Assembly (NCBI GenBank): GCA_020630675.1
Contig: JAHDIR010000011.1
Coordinates: 1 to 64,000 of the forward strand
Origin: Bdellovibrionales bacterium
GTDB lineage: Bacteria > Bdellovibrionota > Bdellovibrionia > Bdellovibrionales > UBA1609
Direction: 5' to 3'
Length of the DNA stretch: 64,000 bases
Both the position numbers and the translations under genes were made by a program. Each line of letters begins with the position of its first letter. Positions within the stretch are counted from its first letter, which is position 1. Positions 45,831 to 53,979 of the stretch are shown piece after piece. A model generated the notes under the pieces. The model saw only the letters and a program-made list of their open reading frames with translations. It did no database searches and was not told the origin of the DNA.

Positions 45831-47168
45831 ATGACCTTTTTCTTTGCTTTTGTTGCGCTTTTTCTTCCCTTCATAAGCTATGCCGAAACTCCCTTAGGCC
45901 AAGAAAACTTTTATCTTAAACAGTCTTTAGCCAACCCTGAATTTATCAACGACTTTCACCAAAAACAACTTGCCCTCCAGCTTGTCAATAACAGCTCTAG
46001 GGACTGCTATCGAGATTCAAACTTTGTAGCCCCTGTCGTGTTTGGCAAAAAATATAATTTAAAAGATAAATTCAACAACCAGTATTTTAAATACACATTT
46101 AAAGTCAATGGAGTTATCTTTGAGGGACTAGACCAATATGGTCAAAATGTTCGTTATCTTCTCAATTATTCACAAAGTGATGGCCTGTTCGTTACTTCAG
46201 AAAAGATGGCTGTTGCTCTTGATACGACCATGGATAATAAGCCAGAAAAATGTAAACAACAACTTTCTAGCTCAGAATTGGCCCAAAGAAAAAAATGTAA
46301 TCTCATGCCCCAGCCTCGAACATCCTGTGATAGCCAGGGGGATCAAAGAAAAAGTTGTCTTAGTAATGCAATAGCTCACCAAGAGTGCTTACAAAAATTA
46401 GGAAAAATTAGATTAGGAGTTTTGAACTCCTGCCAAAGAAACCATAGGTCGATTACCTCATTTAATAATGAACGGTCGGCAATCATCGCTGAAAGCCTAG
46501 GCTTAACTCAAGAGACTTCACAAACTTTTACCGAAGAAGAGCTTGATGAAGTTGGAATCAACTTAGCTGTGTCCTGGGATGTTTTAGGCTCAGGAGTATT
46601 TAAGCTTGGTTCAATGAATGTGGTTTCTGAGTCAAAAATAGACGCTAAAGTTGAAAATGGTTCTATCTATCACAAACTTAACCTTAAAACCTGTGGCGAA
46701 CATGTTTGCATGTTTTTTAATAATAGAGTGACTGCAAAACCCACTTTCAAAAGAAACCAAGTTTCATTAGGAGCTAGCACTGGAGGTAAAAAAGGGATGG
46801 TTCGATTTGGAGCTTCGGCAACACACAATGAATTTGGGGCTGACAGCAACACCTTTTCCGTATCTGGAGCCAGAGAAAATGACCGAATTATCTTAGCGGG
46901 TTATTTTTCTCGAACTTTTGTCGATGGAGAAAAAGGCGGACGTACTTCTTTAGGAGCAACCGCCCACCACAAATCATCCAACACAGGTTTAGTGTTTTCA
47001 AACAAAGATATCCCCCAAGACGATGGAACCTTCACCGAAAGACGAGATCTAATCGTTAAACGTCAATTACCCAAAGGCAGGTCTATCGGTTTTCGTGCAA
47101 CACAAGACAAAAATGAAGATGGTGACTATAGCAATTTTGGAGTGATCTTCAGCTGGCTGGGCTTATGA
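45831..47168 (+). CDS. Secreted protein of unknown function, first gene of an RHS-type operon
   Basis: 445 residues with signal peptide MTFFFAFVALFLPFISYA. The N-terminal 130 residues look globular; a middle stretch (about 145-215) is cysteine-rich (KCKQQL, KKCNLM, TSCDSQ, KSCLSN, QECLQK, NSCQRN); the C-terminal 200 are Gly/Ser/Thr-rich beta strands ending IFSWLGL, barrel- or beta-sheet-like. No family recognised. The stop overlaps the start of the RHS-like gene (ATGA), so they are co-translated. Confidence 0.75.
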   Translation: MTFFFAFVALFLPFISYAETPLGQENFYLKQSLANPEFINDFHQKQLALQLVNNSSRDCYRDSNFVAPVVFGKKYNLKDKFNNQYFKYTFKVNGVIFEGLDQYGQNVRYLLNYSQSDGLFVTSEKMAVALDTTMDNKPEKCKQQLSSSELAQRKKCNLMPQPRTSCDSQGDQRKSCLSNAIAHQECLQKLGKIRLGVLNSCQRNHRSITSFNNERSAIIAESLGLTQETSQTFTEEELDEVGINLAVSWDVLGSGVFKLGSMNVVSESKIDAKVENGSIYHKLNLKTCGEHVCMFFNNRVTAKPTFKRNQVSLGASTGGKKGMVRFGASATHNEFGADSNTFSVSGARENDRIILAGYFSRTFVDGEKGGRTSLGATAHHKSSNTGLVFSNKDIPQDDGTFTERRDLIVKRQLPKGRSIGFRATQDKNEDGDYSNFGVIFSWLGL

Positions 47169-48571
47169 ATATAATTTTATCTTTTGCATTACTTCTTTTC
47201 ACCTCAACGGCCATAGCAAAGGTTAACTTGGCCAATGGACATTTTTTTCACCAAGAAACTGACCTATCCCTGAAGTCAAAAAACTCTCGCTTTAACCTTT
47301 GGAGAGCTTACAATAGCCAAAGTCAAAATGTTGGACTATTTGGTCGCGGCTGGTGTTCTAACATTGAATACACTCTCAAAGCCAATAAAAAAAATGGATT
47401 TGATCTTTATTTATGCAGTAAAAAAAGGGCTTCTTTTTCATCTAAAAAACGAAACAACAAAAATTTTACCAGCAAGCAACAAAAGCTCGCTGTGAACAAA
47501 AACACGATAATTTTTAGTTCACCTGGAGCCTCAACTCTCCATTTTAATAAACAAGGACAACTTAAATTCATACGCCCTCCCGGCTCAGTCACATTTTTTC
47601 GATTGAGGCATCGCCGACAACAGATTGAAATAACCACCCCTGGCAACACTCTTATTCTTCGGCTCCATCAGCAAAAAGCCATTCATGGGGTTTTAGATAA
47701 GAAAAAAGTTCTTATTTATAAATATGCAAAAAACCAGCTATTAAATGTTAAAAACGCTTCTAACCAATTCATTCAGTACTCATACAATGCCGCCAAACAA
47801 CTCAATAGTATCACTGACCCCAAGGGTAACTACCTAAAAATAAAGTATCGCCCAGAAAAAATTGTTCAACAGATTGATCAAAATGGCTTCTGCTTAGAAA
47901 AGTATAAATACGTAAAATCTAAAAAAACACAACTTAAAATAGCTGTTGAACGTAGCTGTAAGGACGGTTTTCAACATAAAAATGAACTCATTGTCGATCA
48001 CTACAAGAACTATAAAACCAAAAAAATCAAAGACTCCTTCAATAATAAAATTTTTATTTTAGACAAAGAGTCAGAACTTATCACCCATGAGAAAACAAGT
48101 CGCGGAAGCACAAAGTACAAATACAATAGTAAAAATAAAATCACACAAATAGAACAAAAATCTCTAAAGGCCGATTATAAAGCCGAGATAAGTTACAACT
48201 CGGCTCAGCAGATTTCAAGCATTAGATACACCTACCCAAAAAAGAAAAATCGATCAATAAAACTAAAGTACACTAACGAAGGAAAACTAAAAAGACTCCT
48301 TAGTTCACAGAAAAATAATTTTCATATTTTTTACCACGCCCAGCGGCTGAAAAAAGTAAAAACAAACACAGGTCAGCTCACCTACCACTACGACGGCAAA
48401 AAAAACCTTACAAAAGTAGAATTAAAAGAAAAAAACAAAAGCTACCTTCATAAACTAAATAAAAAAAATAAAACAAAAGACAATATTCAAATAACCAAGT
48501 TTCTTAATTCCGTGTACGCCGAGTTGGGCCCATTAACCACAGACTCCCCCCTACTCGAAGGAGTGTTCTGA
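47165..48571 (+). CDS. RHS/YD-repeat protein without toxin domain
   Basis: 468 residues with signal peptide MNIILSFALLLFTSTAIA. The opening resembles the RHS N-terminal module: DLSLKSKNSRFNLWRAYNSQ then GLFGRGWCSNIEY. YD-type repeats follow: QYSYNAAKQLNSITDPKGNY, EISYNSAQQISSIRYTY, LTYHYDGKKNLTKVEL. RHS proteins form beta-cocoon shells, usually around a C-terminal toxin; here the protein ends soon after the last repeat and no DPxG-type self-cleavage motif or toxin is visible. Lys-rich. Overlaps the previous gene by four bases and touches the next one. Confidence 0.85.
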   Translation: MNIILSFALLLFTSTAIAKVNLANGHFFHQETDLSLKSKNSRFNLWRAYNSQSQNVGLFGRGWCSNIEYTLKANKKNGFDLYLCSKKRASFSSKKRNNKNFTSKQQKLAVNKNTIIFSSPGASTLHFNKQGQLKFIRPPGSVTFFRLRHRRQQIEITTPGNTLILRLHQQKAIHGVLDKKKVLIYKYAKNQLLNVKNASNQFIQYSYNAAKQLNSITDPKGNYLKIKYRPEKIVQQIDQNGFCLEKYKYVKSKKTQLKIAVERSCKDGFQHKNELIVDHYKNYKTKKIKDSFNNKIFILDKESELITHEKTSRGSTKYKYNSKNKITQIEQKSLKADYKAEISYNSAQQISSIRYTYPKKKNRSIKLKYTNEGKLKRLLSSQKNNFHIFYHAQRLKKVKTNTGQLTYHYDGKKNLTKVELKEKNKSYLHKLNKKNKTKDNIQITKFLNSVYAELGPLTTDSPLLEGVF

Positions 48572-48889
48572 ATGTTCATACTCATTACCTTACTATTTTT
48601 TAATCCCGAAGCCTTTTCAAGCCTGAAATTTGAACACACCGAAACGCCTGTTTTAGACCTTAGCATTTACAACCCTGAATACTCCTTTGATGTCAGCTCT
48701 TCTTTTCGGTTAGGGCCAAAAAATATATTTGAAGACTGTGAACAACCAGAAATGTCGGGAGAAATTCCTACCGAACTGAAAGACACTTTCCATATATTTT
48801 CTATTGCCGCCGACGGAAGAAAAATAGTGATTCCTCTGGACCAAGCCATTGACTCGCCCCTCACCGATGAAAAGTCGGGAGCTCAATAA
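48572..48889 (+). CDS. Small secreted protein, third gene of the RHS-type operon
   Basis: 105 residues, hydrophobic start MFILITLLFFNPEAFSS (short signal peptide), then an acidic, mostly polar domain with a single cysteine (EDCEQPE). ATG directly follows the TGA of the RHS-like gene with GGAG nine bases upstream. No family recognised. Position suggests a partner of the RHS-like shell. Confidence 0.65.
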   Translation: MFILITLLFFNPEAFSSLKFEHTETPVLDLSIYNPEYSFDVSSSFRLGPKNIFEDCEQPEMSGEIPTELKDTFHIFSIAADGRKIVIPLDQAIDSPLTDEKSGAQ

Positions 48890-48905
48890 CCTTTTCTGAG
48901 AGGCT

Positions 48906-49082
48906 ATGGGACTTTTTACCCCCCCCCAGAACAAGTCTTGTTACGCTGATTATTCAAGAAAAGAGTTATGCCCAGATATTAACATAGATTCAATATACCA
49001 GGCTGTTTCCAAGGTTAGTTTTCTCACCCCAAATCCCTGGATTAAAAATCTTTCGGATTTAAATTTAAAATTTCAGAAATAG
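48906..49082 (+). CDS. Short ORF with a nine-C tract
   Basis: 58 codons, below the ORF track cut-off: MGLFTPPQNKSCYADYSRKE..., with two cysteines and ordinary composition. GAGAGG sits only two bases before the ATG. The run of nine C (48919-48927) encodes TPP; a change of run length would alter the frame. It could be a free small protein, or the remnant of a longer C-terminal part of the 48572 gene, although that gene's stop lies before the tract. Confidence 0.35.
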   Translation: MGLFTPPQNKSCYADYSRKELCPDINIDSIYQAVSKVSFLTPNPWIKNLSDLNLKFQK

Positions 49083-49178
49083 GAATAGTTTATTATGTAT
49101 TAAAAAACACTTATGCTTTTTTTACTTTAAGAACTTTTATTGTATTCTTTTTTTCTTGGATAGTGACACAATTTGCGC

Positions 49179-49733
49179 CTATATTTGGTTAAGAATTCTT
49201 TCGCCAGGCAAACAATCTGAAGACGATAAGTAGTTTTTTACGGTCTTATTGCCCATCAAGCTCATGGCTACATCAGCTCTGTCGTAAGTGCCGCCAAAAT
49301 TTTGCATCACTTTTTTATCGTGCTGAAAGCCTAAGCTCAGGTACAAATGAATAGCCGCCTGACAAGCTGAGTTTGTAAGCAAGTAACAATAGTTTACACC
49401 AGAGTCAGGAGACTTCACATAGTTTACGATATGATTAAGAATCAATTTTCCAGCTCCCAGCCCACGGGCTTTTGAAAGCACACCCATCTTTGTTAACTCA
49501 AACTGGCCTTCACCTGTTTTCATTAAAGCCGCAACACCAATAGCTCCTAACCTGTCATGCATAGCAAACCAAATAGAGCCACCAGGGTTTAAAATTTTTT
49601 CCTCAGGGGCAGATAAAATTTCTTCATCAACATCTTCCATAGAAAACATAGAGCTTATCCACTCATGGTTAATGTCATAAAAGGCTTTTTTTAGATGGGG
49701 CTGGTAGGGCAAAATTTGAATAGGTGATTTCAT
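49179..49733 (-). CDS. GNAT-family N-acetyltransferase
   Basis: 184 residues. Acetyl-CoA-binding motif A: TKMGVLSKARGLGAGKLIL (R-x-x-G-x-G/A type), with YLLTNSACQAAIHLYLSLGF as motif B. Substrate unknown. No clear ribosome site. Upstream lies the MOSC gene, 51 bases away on the same strand, so it may close the trpS-MOSC transcript. Confidence 0.88.
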   Translation of the reverse strand: MKSPIQILPYQPHLKKAFYDINHEWISSMFSMEDVDEEILSAPEEKILNPGGSIWFAMHDRLGAIGVAALMKTGEGQFELTKMGVLSKARGLGAGKLILNHIVNYVKSPDSGVNYCYLLTNSACQAAIHLYLSLGFQHDKKVMQNFGGTYDRADVAMSLMGNKTVKNYLSSSDCLPGERILNQI

Positions 49734-49784
49734 AAAATAGACTTAGCATTCTCTTGAAATGATATCTATAATTTCTAAAGCTCT

Positions 49785-50588
49785 TTAAAAAAATTTCATA
49801 GTGTCAGACACTTTTAAGTGCCCAGTGCCCTGAATTGTTAAATTTTGACCAAACATAATTTTGTGACCTTCACTGCGGTAGGCCTTTAAAGCCTTTAGAA
49901 CCATGGGTTGAACTTGCCCGGTTTTAGGGTCAACATTCACCGTAATACATCTTGAACACTTTTTCACCAACTGAAAACAAAGACCTTCTGAATGCTCCCC
50001 TTGCGACCAACGATCTTCAATATGAGGCTCATTTGTTTTTACCACTAAGTTTGGACGAAAACGAAGCATTGAAACGGGCTCTTTTAATCTTTGATTTAGA
50101 AAGTCTAAGGAGGCCGAGCCTATGAGCAACAAAGGAAAACCATCTGCAAATTGAACAAGACCCTCACCATACTTAGGAGAAACTAAACGCCGGCTCTGCT
50201 CACGACCATTTTCTACTAAAAAACAAGGCTGCCCTATAACCTGAGTGAACCATTCATTTAATTCTGAACCTGTATTTATGGCCATAACGCTGTCTTTCCA
50301 AACGCTCACCTTTAGGTCCACTTTACGGGCACTGGGTTTTAACAAAATAGGGCTTAAATTGGGGTAAGAAAGTTCAAACACACCCGCTTGTAAGTCAACT
50401 GGGCGAAGCTTAACCTGGCTAAGTTGAGGATGTGTTCTTTGGCTTAAAAAACGTCCCTGAGAGTTCACTAACATCCAATGACGATCCCAAACTGGCCCAT
50501 AGTCATCAATTGTTAACTCAGTCACCGACACTTCACCACAAGACTTTACGGGGTAAATATAAGCTTTTGTCACAAGGACTTTATCCAC
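49785..50588 (-). CDS. MOSC domain protein (YcbX/mARC-like)
   Basis: 267 residues, GTG start. N-terminal beta-barrel (AYIYPVKSCGEVSVTEL... DRHWMLV) and C-terminal MOSC domain with KKCSRCITVNVDPKTG, where the Cys is the expected molybdenum-cofactor ligand. Unlike E. coli YcbX there is no ferredoxin tail. Family members reduce N-hydroxylated compounds. Its first eight bases overlap the end of trpS. Confidence 0.92.
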   Translation of the reverse strand: MDKVLVTKAYIYPVKSCGEVSVTELTIDDYGPVWDRHWMLVNSQGRFLSQRTHPQLSQVKLRPVDLQAGVFELSYPNLSPILLKPSARKVDLKVSVWKDSVMAINTGSELNEWFTQVIGQPCFLVENGREQSRRLVSPKYGEGLVQFADGFPLLLIGSASLDFLNQRLKEPVSMLRFRPNLVVKTNEPHIEDRWSQGEHSEGLCFQLVKKCSRCITVNVDPKTGQVQPMVLKALKAYRSEGHKIMFGQNLTIQGTGHLKVSDTMKFF

Positions 50589-51585
50589 AAATACCCACTG
50601 TTTTTTTAAGTTCTTTCAAAATAGGCTGAGCTAGGGCTCGAGCTCGGTGAGCACCTTCTTGCAAAATGGACTCTATTTCAGCAGGTGCTGCCATAAGCTC
50701 ATTAAACTTATTGGTTTGATCTTTAAACTGGTGATCTACACACTCAAATAGGATTTGCTTGGCCTCCCCCCAAGAAACTCCCTTTAAATAAAGAGTTTCC
50801 ATGGCCTTTACCTCCTCAGGAGTGGCCACCACTTTGTATAAATCCATGATGATTGAGTTTTTAGGATCTTTTGGGGCCTCCGGCGGAGTACTATCTGTCG
50901 TTATTTTCATAATTTTTTTGCGCATTTTTTTACTATCTTCAAATAAAGGCACATGATTATTGTAGCTTTTACTCATTTTACGACCATCAATGCCCGGAAC
51001 AGCTACGGGCGTGGCTAACCTAAACTCAGGTAGCTTTAAAACTTCGGAGTAAGTTTGGTTAATTTTATGTGCAATGTCTCGAGCAATTTCTAGGTGTTGA
51101 ACTTGGTCGGGCCCAACTGGCACAATATCGGCATTAAACGTTAAAATATCTGCCGCCATCAAAACTGGGTAGGAGAACAACCCCATGCTTACACCAGCAT
51201 CAAGATCAGACTTTCCATCGCTTTCATTACTGGATACTTTTGCCTTGTAGGCGTGCGCGCGATTCATTAAACCTTTTGGGGTAAAACAATTAAGAATCCA
51301 GGTCATTTCAAAAATTTCAGGAACATCTGACTGTCGGTAAATATGAGTTTTATTCGGGTCAACGCCTGAGGCCAACCAGCAGGCGGCTGTTTCTAAGGCC
51401 AATTGCCTCATAGTTTGAGCATCATGAACAGTGATTAAAGTATGATAGTCAGCAATAAAAAGTAAAGATTCTGGGCTGTTATTTGCAAGCTCTATGGCAG
51501 GCTTCATAGCACCGTAGTAATTTCCTAAATGGGGCCGCCCCGTAGGTTTCACACCCGTCAATACTCTCTTATTTTCAAACTCCAT
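50581..51585 (-). CDS. trpS: Tryptophanyl-tRNA synthetase
   Basis: 334 residues, class I synthetase: HIGH-type motif PTGRPHLGNYYGA, and KMSKSYNN. DVPEIFEM and VGPDQVQHLE are conserved in TrpS. GGAG five bases before the ATG. First of trpS-MOSC-(GNAT). Confidence 0.97.
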   Translation of the reverse strand: MEFENKRVLTGVKPTGRPHLGNYYGAMKPAIELANNSPESLLFIADYHTLITVHDAQTMRQLALETAACWLASGVDPNKTHIYRQSDVPEIFEMTWILNCFTPKGLMNRAHAYKAKVSSNESDGKSDLDAGVSMGLFSYPVLMAADILTFNADIVPVGPDQVQHLEIARDIAHKINQTYSEVLKLPEFRLATPVAVPGIDGRKMSKSYNNHVPLFEDSKKMRKKIMKITTDSTPPEAPKDPKNSIIMDLYKVVATPEEVKAMETLYLKGVSWGEAKQILFECVDHQFKDQTNKFNELMAAPAEIESILQEGAHRARALAQPILKELKKTVGICG

Positions 51586-51627
51586 AGCTTCTCCAAAATT
51601 AAATATGTATTAGCAAGCTTGCTTTGT

Positions 51628-52881
51628 TTAGTTAAGCTTTATTTTTTCCGTCTTTTTAGGAGCTAAATAATAAAGTCTTCCCATCTGCTTCATAACACCT
51701 GCTGAGCGCTTGGCTTCATGGCCTTTGCCCCAAAACAAATCCAATCGCCCCCCACCTTTAATGGCTCCGCCTGTATCATGGTCAAAAACAAAGCGGCTGG
51801 CCTCTTGCCAACCGGACGGGTCTATTTCAGACTCAGTTTGAAACACCGGCTTTTTAAACTGTAAATAACCCAAGGCTCCTTTCGGAAAGTAGCGCTTGTC
51901 AGTAGCTATCGTTCGCCCCTTCATAGTTTCTATACCAAAATAGGTCACAGGCTTAGTTTCGATTTCTTTAAAAAAAATGTAACTGGGGTTTTTATTAAAA
52001 AGAGCTGTTTGCTCTTTAGGAGATAAAGACTTCACATGAGCCTCAATTCTTTGCAATGACATTTTATCTTTTGGAATCACATGAAATAAATACTTACCGA
52101 TAGCCTGATAAGAGTGACCATTCTGACCGGCATAACCTAATTTAAGTTCCTTTTGATCCTCAAACAAAATAGTTCCTGAACCTTGTATTTGTAAAACAAA
52201 GGCGTCTAAGGGTCTCACCCAAGCTAAAACTTCCGCTTCAAGGGAAAAACTTTCTTTGTCAATTTCTGCACGACTGAAATAGGGTAAAATTTCTGGCAAA
52301 CTTCCTTTTGTTGTTTTAATTCGAGCCCTTAAAATACCCATTTTTTTATCAGACACGCAATTTTCTTTTATTTTACAAAATCGTCTTTTAAATCTAGAAC
52401 CAAAGGCCTCAGCAAATTCATCTAAACGAACAATGACCATATCTTTAGGAACAGCATACAATGCCTGAGAAAACTCTTCACTTTTTTTGTGACGGCCATC
52501 AAGAACGGGCTCATAATAAGATGTAATAAATGCCTCTCCCCATTTTTTTTGACCAAAAACTTCATAAACTTGAAAATGATCTTTTAAATACGACGATAGT
52601 TTTTCAGGGCTTTGTTCTATAACCATCAGTAAATCTTCCAAGCTAGATAGGTACTGGTGGCTGCTCACATTTTTTGTACCAAAATGCAATTGGTGTTGCG
52701 GCTTAGTCTTTAAGTGTTGGATGTTTGCTTTCAGAGCTTCTGAAAAACCTTCTAAATTCATATCATCGGAAAAATTGAATTCATTTTCCGTGAGGCGCAA
52801 AGCTTGCTCTTTTTTTGTTAATGGGCCTCTGGCACAGCCAAAAATTAATACTATATATAAAATCAACAATATACTTTTCAT
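51628..52881 (-). CDS. mltA: Membrane-bound lytic murein transglycosylase A
   Basis: 417 residues from the ATG at 52881 (AAGGGG five bases upstream; the track GTG is too close to it). Lipoprotein signal MKSILLILYIVLIFGC. MltA fold: AFITSYYEPVLDG, then LDAFVLQIQGSG in the first domain, and the 3D domain FDHDTGGAIKGGGRLDLFWG with the catalytic Asp. Cleaves peptidoglycan glycan strands to 1,6-anhydro ends. Stands 42 bases downstream of nothing on its own strand; promoter expected in the gap to 53270. Confidence 0.94.
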   Translation of the reverse strand: MKSILLILYIVLIFGCARGPLTKKEQALRLTENEFNFSDDMNLEGFSEALKANIQHLKTKPQHQLHFGTKNVSSHQYLSSLEDLLMVIEQSPEKLSSYLKDHFQVYEVFGQKKWGEAFITSYYEPVLDGRHKKSEEFSQALYAVPKDMVIVRLDEFAEAFGSRFKRRFCKIKENCVSDKKMGILRARIKTTKGSLPEILPYFSRAEIDKESFSLEAEVLAWVRPLDAFVLQIQGSGTILFEDQKELKLGYAGQNGHSYQAIGKYLFHVIPKDKMSLQRIEAHVKSLSPKEQTALFNKNPSYIFFKEIETKPVTYFGIETMKGRTIATDKRYFPKGALGYLQFKKPVFQTESEIDPSGWQEASRFVFDHDTGGAIKGGGRLDLFWGKGHEAKRSAGVMKQMGRLYYLAPKKTEKIKLN

Positions 52882-53269
52882 GCTCACCCCTTAGATGCAT
52901 TACACCGATGAATGGTTTTTAGCTTTAAGCCTAAACTATTTTTATAAGCTTAGCAAAAGCCTCTGTCTTTTGCTTTTTTAATAAGTGGACCTAAAAAACT
53001 GAATTCTCCAAAAAAATTGGGCTCACTTCTCCCCTTTCAACAACCAAACAAAAAAATTTTATAATTCAGTTTAAGGAGTTGATTGAAGGCAAATTAAACT
53101 GCAGACGCCTCATCAGGTGACAATTTTTGCTGACGTTTGCAATATTTATAGCCATATTAGGCCACTTTTCACTTCAAAACAAAAATAAAGCCTTATGAGA
53201 TTGGAACTCTCTTTGCTCTTGTAAAGATCGTTAATACAAATTTTTTTTGCTATCGAAGGAGATATTTAC
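52882..53269. promoter_or_regulatory. Divergent spacer mltA / 53270 gene
   Basis: About 390 bases. Contains a perfect 10-base inverted repeat AAACTGAATT (52996-53005) / AATTCAGTTT (53063-53072) enclosing 57 bases. A possible promoter for the 53270 gene is TTGCTC-16-TACAAA about 30 bases before its ribosome site. No ORF with a believable start. Confidence 0.35.
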
Positions 53270-53902
53270 ATGAAACATTGGAAAAGAACGTTAGTTGCCG
53301 CTCTCATTTTATCAACTGGAGCTCTTGCTTTTGCTGCCAACGACCACGTGGAAACAATTGCCGACTTAGATATCGAATCTGAAGTTGAACAGTTAGAAAT
53401 TTTAGACCATGAAGCCTTAGAAAGAGAAACTCGTAAAGAGGCTCTTGAAATGGAAAAAGAAGAAAAGTCTCTTCGCTCAGAAGTAAACACTATTAAACGT
53501 AGAAACAAATCTTTAACGGGAAAGTCTAGGGCTTACTCAAAAAGGTATGACAACAGCACTAAAGCTATCAGTCGTTTATCTAAGAAAAAAACGTCTCTTG
53601 AAAAAGAAAACAAAAGCTTAGATACGAAAATTTCTCAACTGAAAACAAAAGTAAAAACTAGTGAAAATACAGCCGTAGAGGCCAAAAAATACGTTAAATC
53701 TTTAGATAAAGACATTAAAAAACAACTAAGAGTTTATAAATCTTTGTTAAAAAGGAAAAAAACAGCTCAAAGAGTGATTAAAAAATTAAGAAAGAAAAGA
53801 AGATCTAAAAGAAAGAAATTGGCTAAAATGGAAAGAAACAATAAAAAGTTAGCCAAAGAAGTAAATTCAGCCGAAAAAACAGCTGTTTCATTAAGAAGAT
53901 AA
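53270..53902 (+). CDS. Secreted basic coiled-coil protein
   Basis: 210 residues: signal peptide MKHWKRTLVAALILSTGALAFA, a short acidic stretch (about 25-65) and then one continuous coiled coil to the end, very rich in Lys/Arg (RVIKKLRKKRRSKRKKLAKM). GAAGGAG seven bases before the ATG, and a perfect terminator after the stop: a single, probably well-expressed gene. No family recognised. The charge suggests binding to an acidic polymer such as nucleic acid, teichoic-like polymer or LPS (inference). Confidence 0.85.
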   Translation: MKHWKRTLVAALILSTGALAFAANDHVETIADLDIESEVEQLEILDHEALERETRKEALEMEKEEKSLRSEVNTIKRRNKSLTGKSRAYSKRYDNSTKAISRLSKKKTSLEKENKSLDTKISQLKTKVKTSENTAVEAKKYVKSLDKDIKKQLRVYKSLLKRKKTAQRVIKKLRKKRRSKRKKLAKMERNNKKLAKEVNSAEKTAVSLRR

Positions 53903-53925
53903 TTTAAAGAATAATTTAAAAGCAC

Positions 53926-53964
53926 AAAAAAAAAGGAGACCTATAATGGGTCTCCTTTTTTTTT
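53926..53964. terminator. Bidirectional terminator between 53270 and the protease gene
   Basis: A8-GGAGACC pairs with GGTCTCC-T8 around a seven-base loop: strong stem with T-runs on both strands. Confidence 0.95.
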
Positions 53965-53979
53965 ACTGAAAAAGATTAA

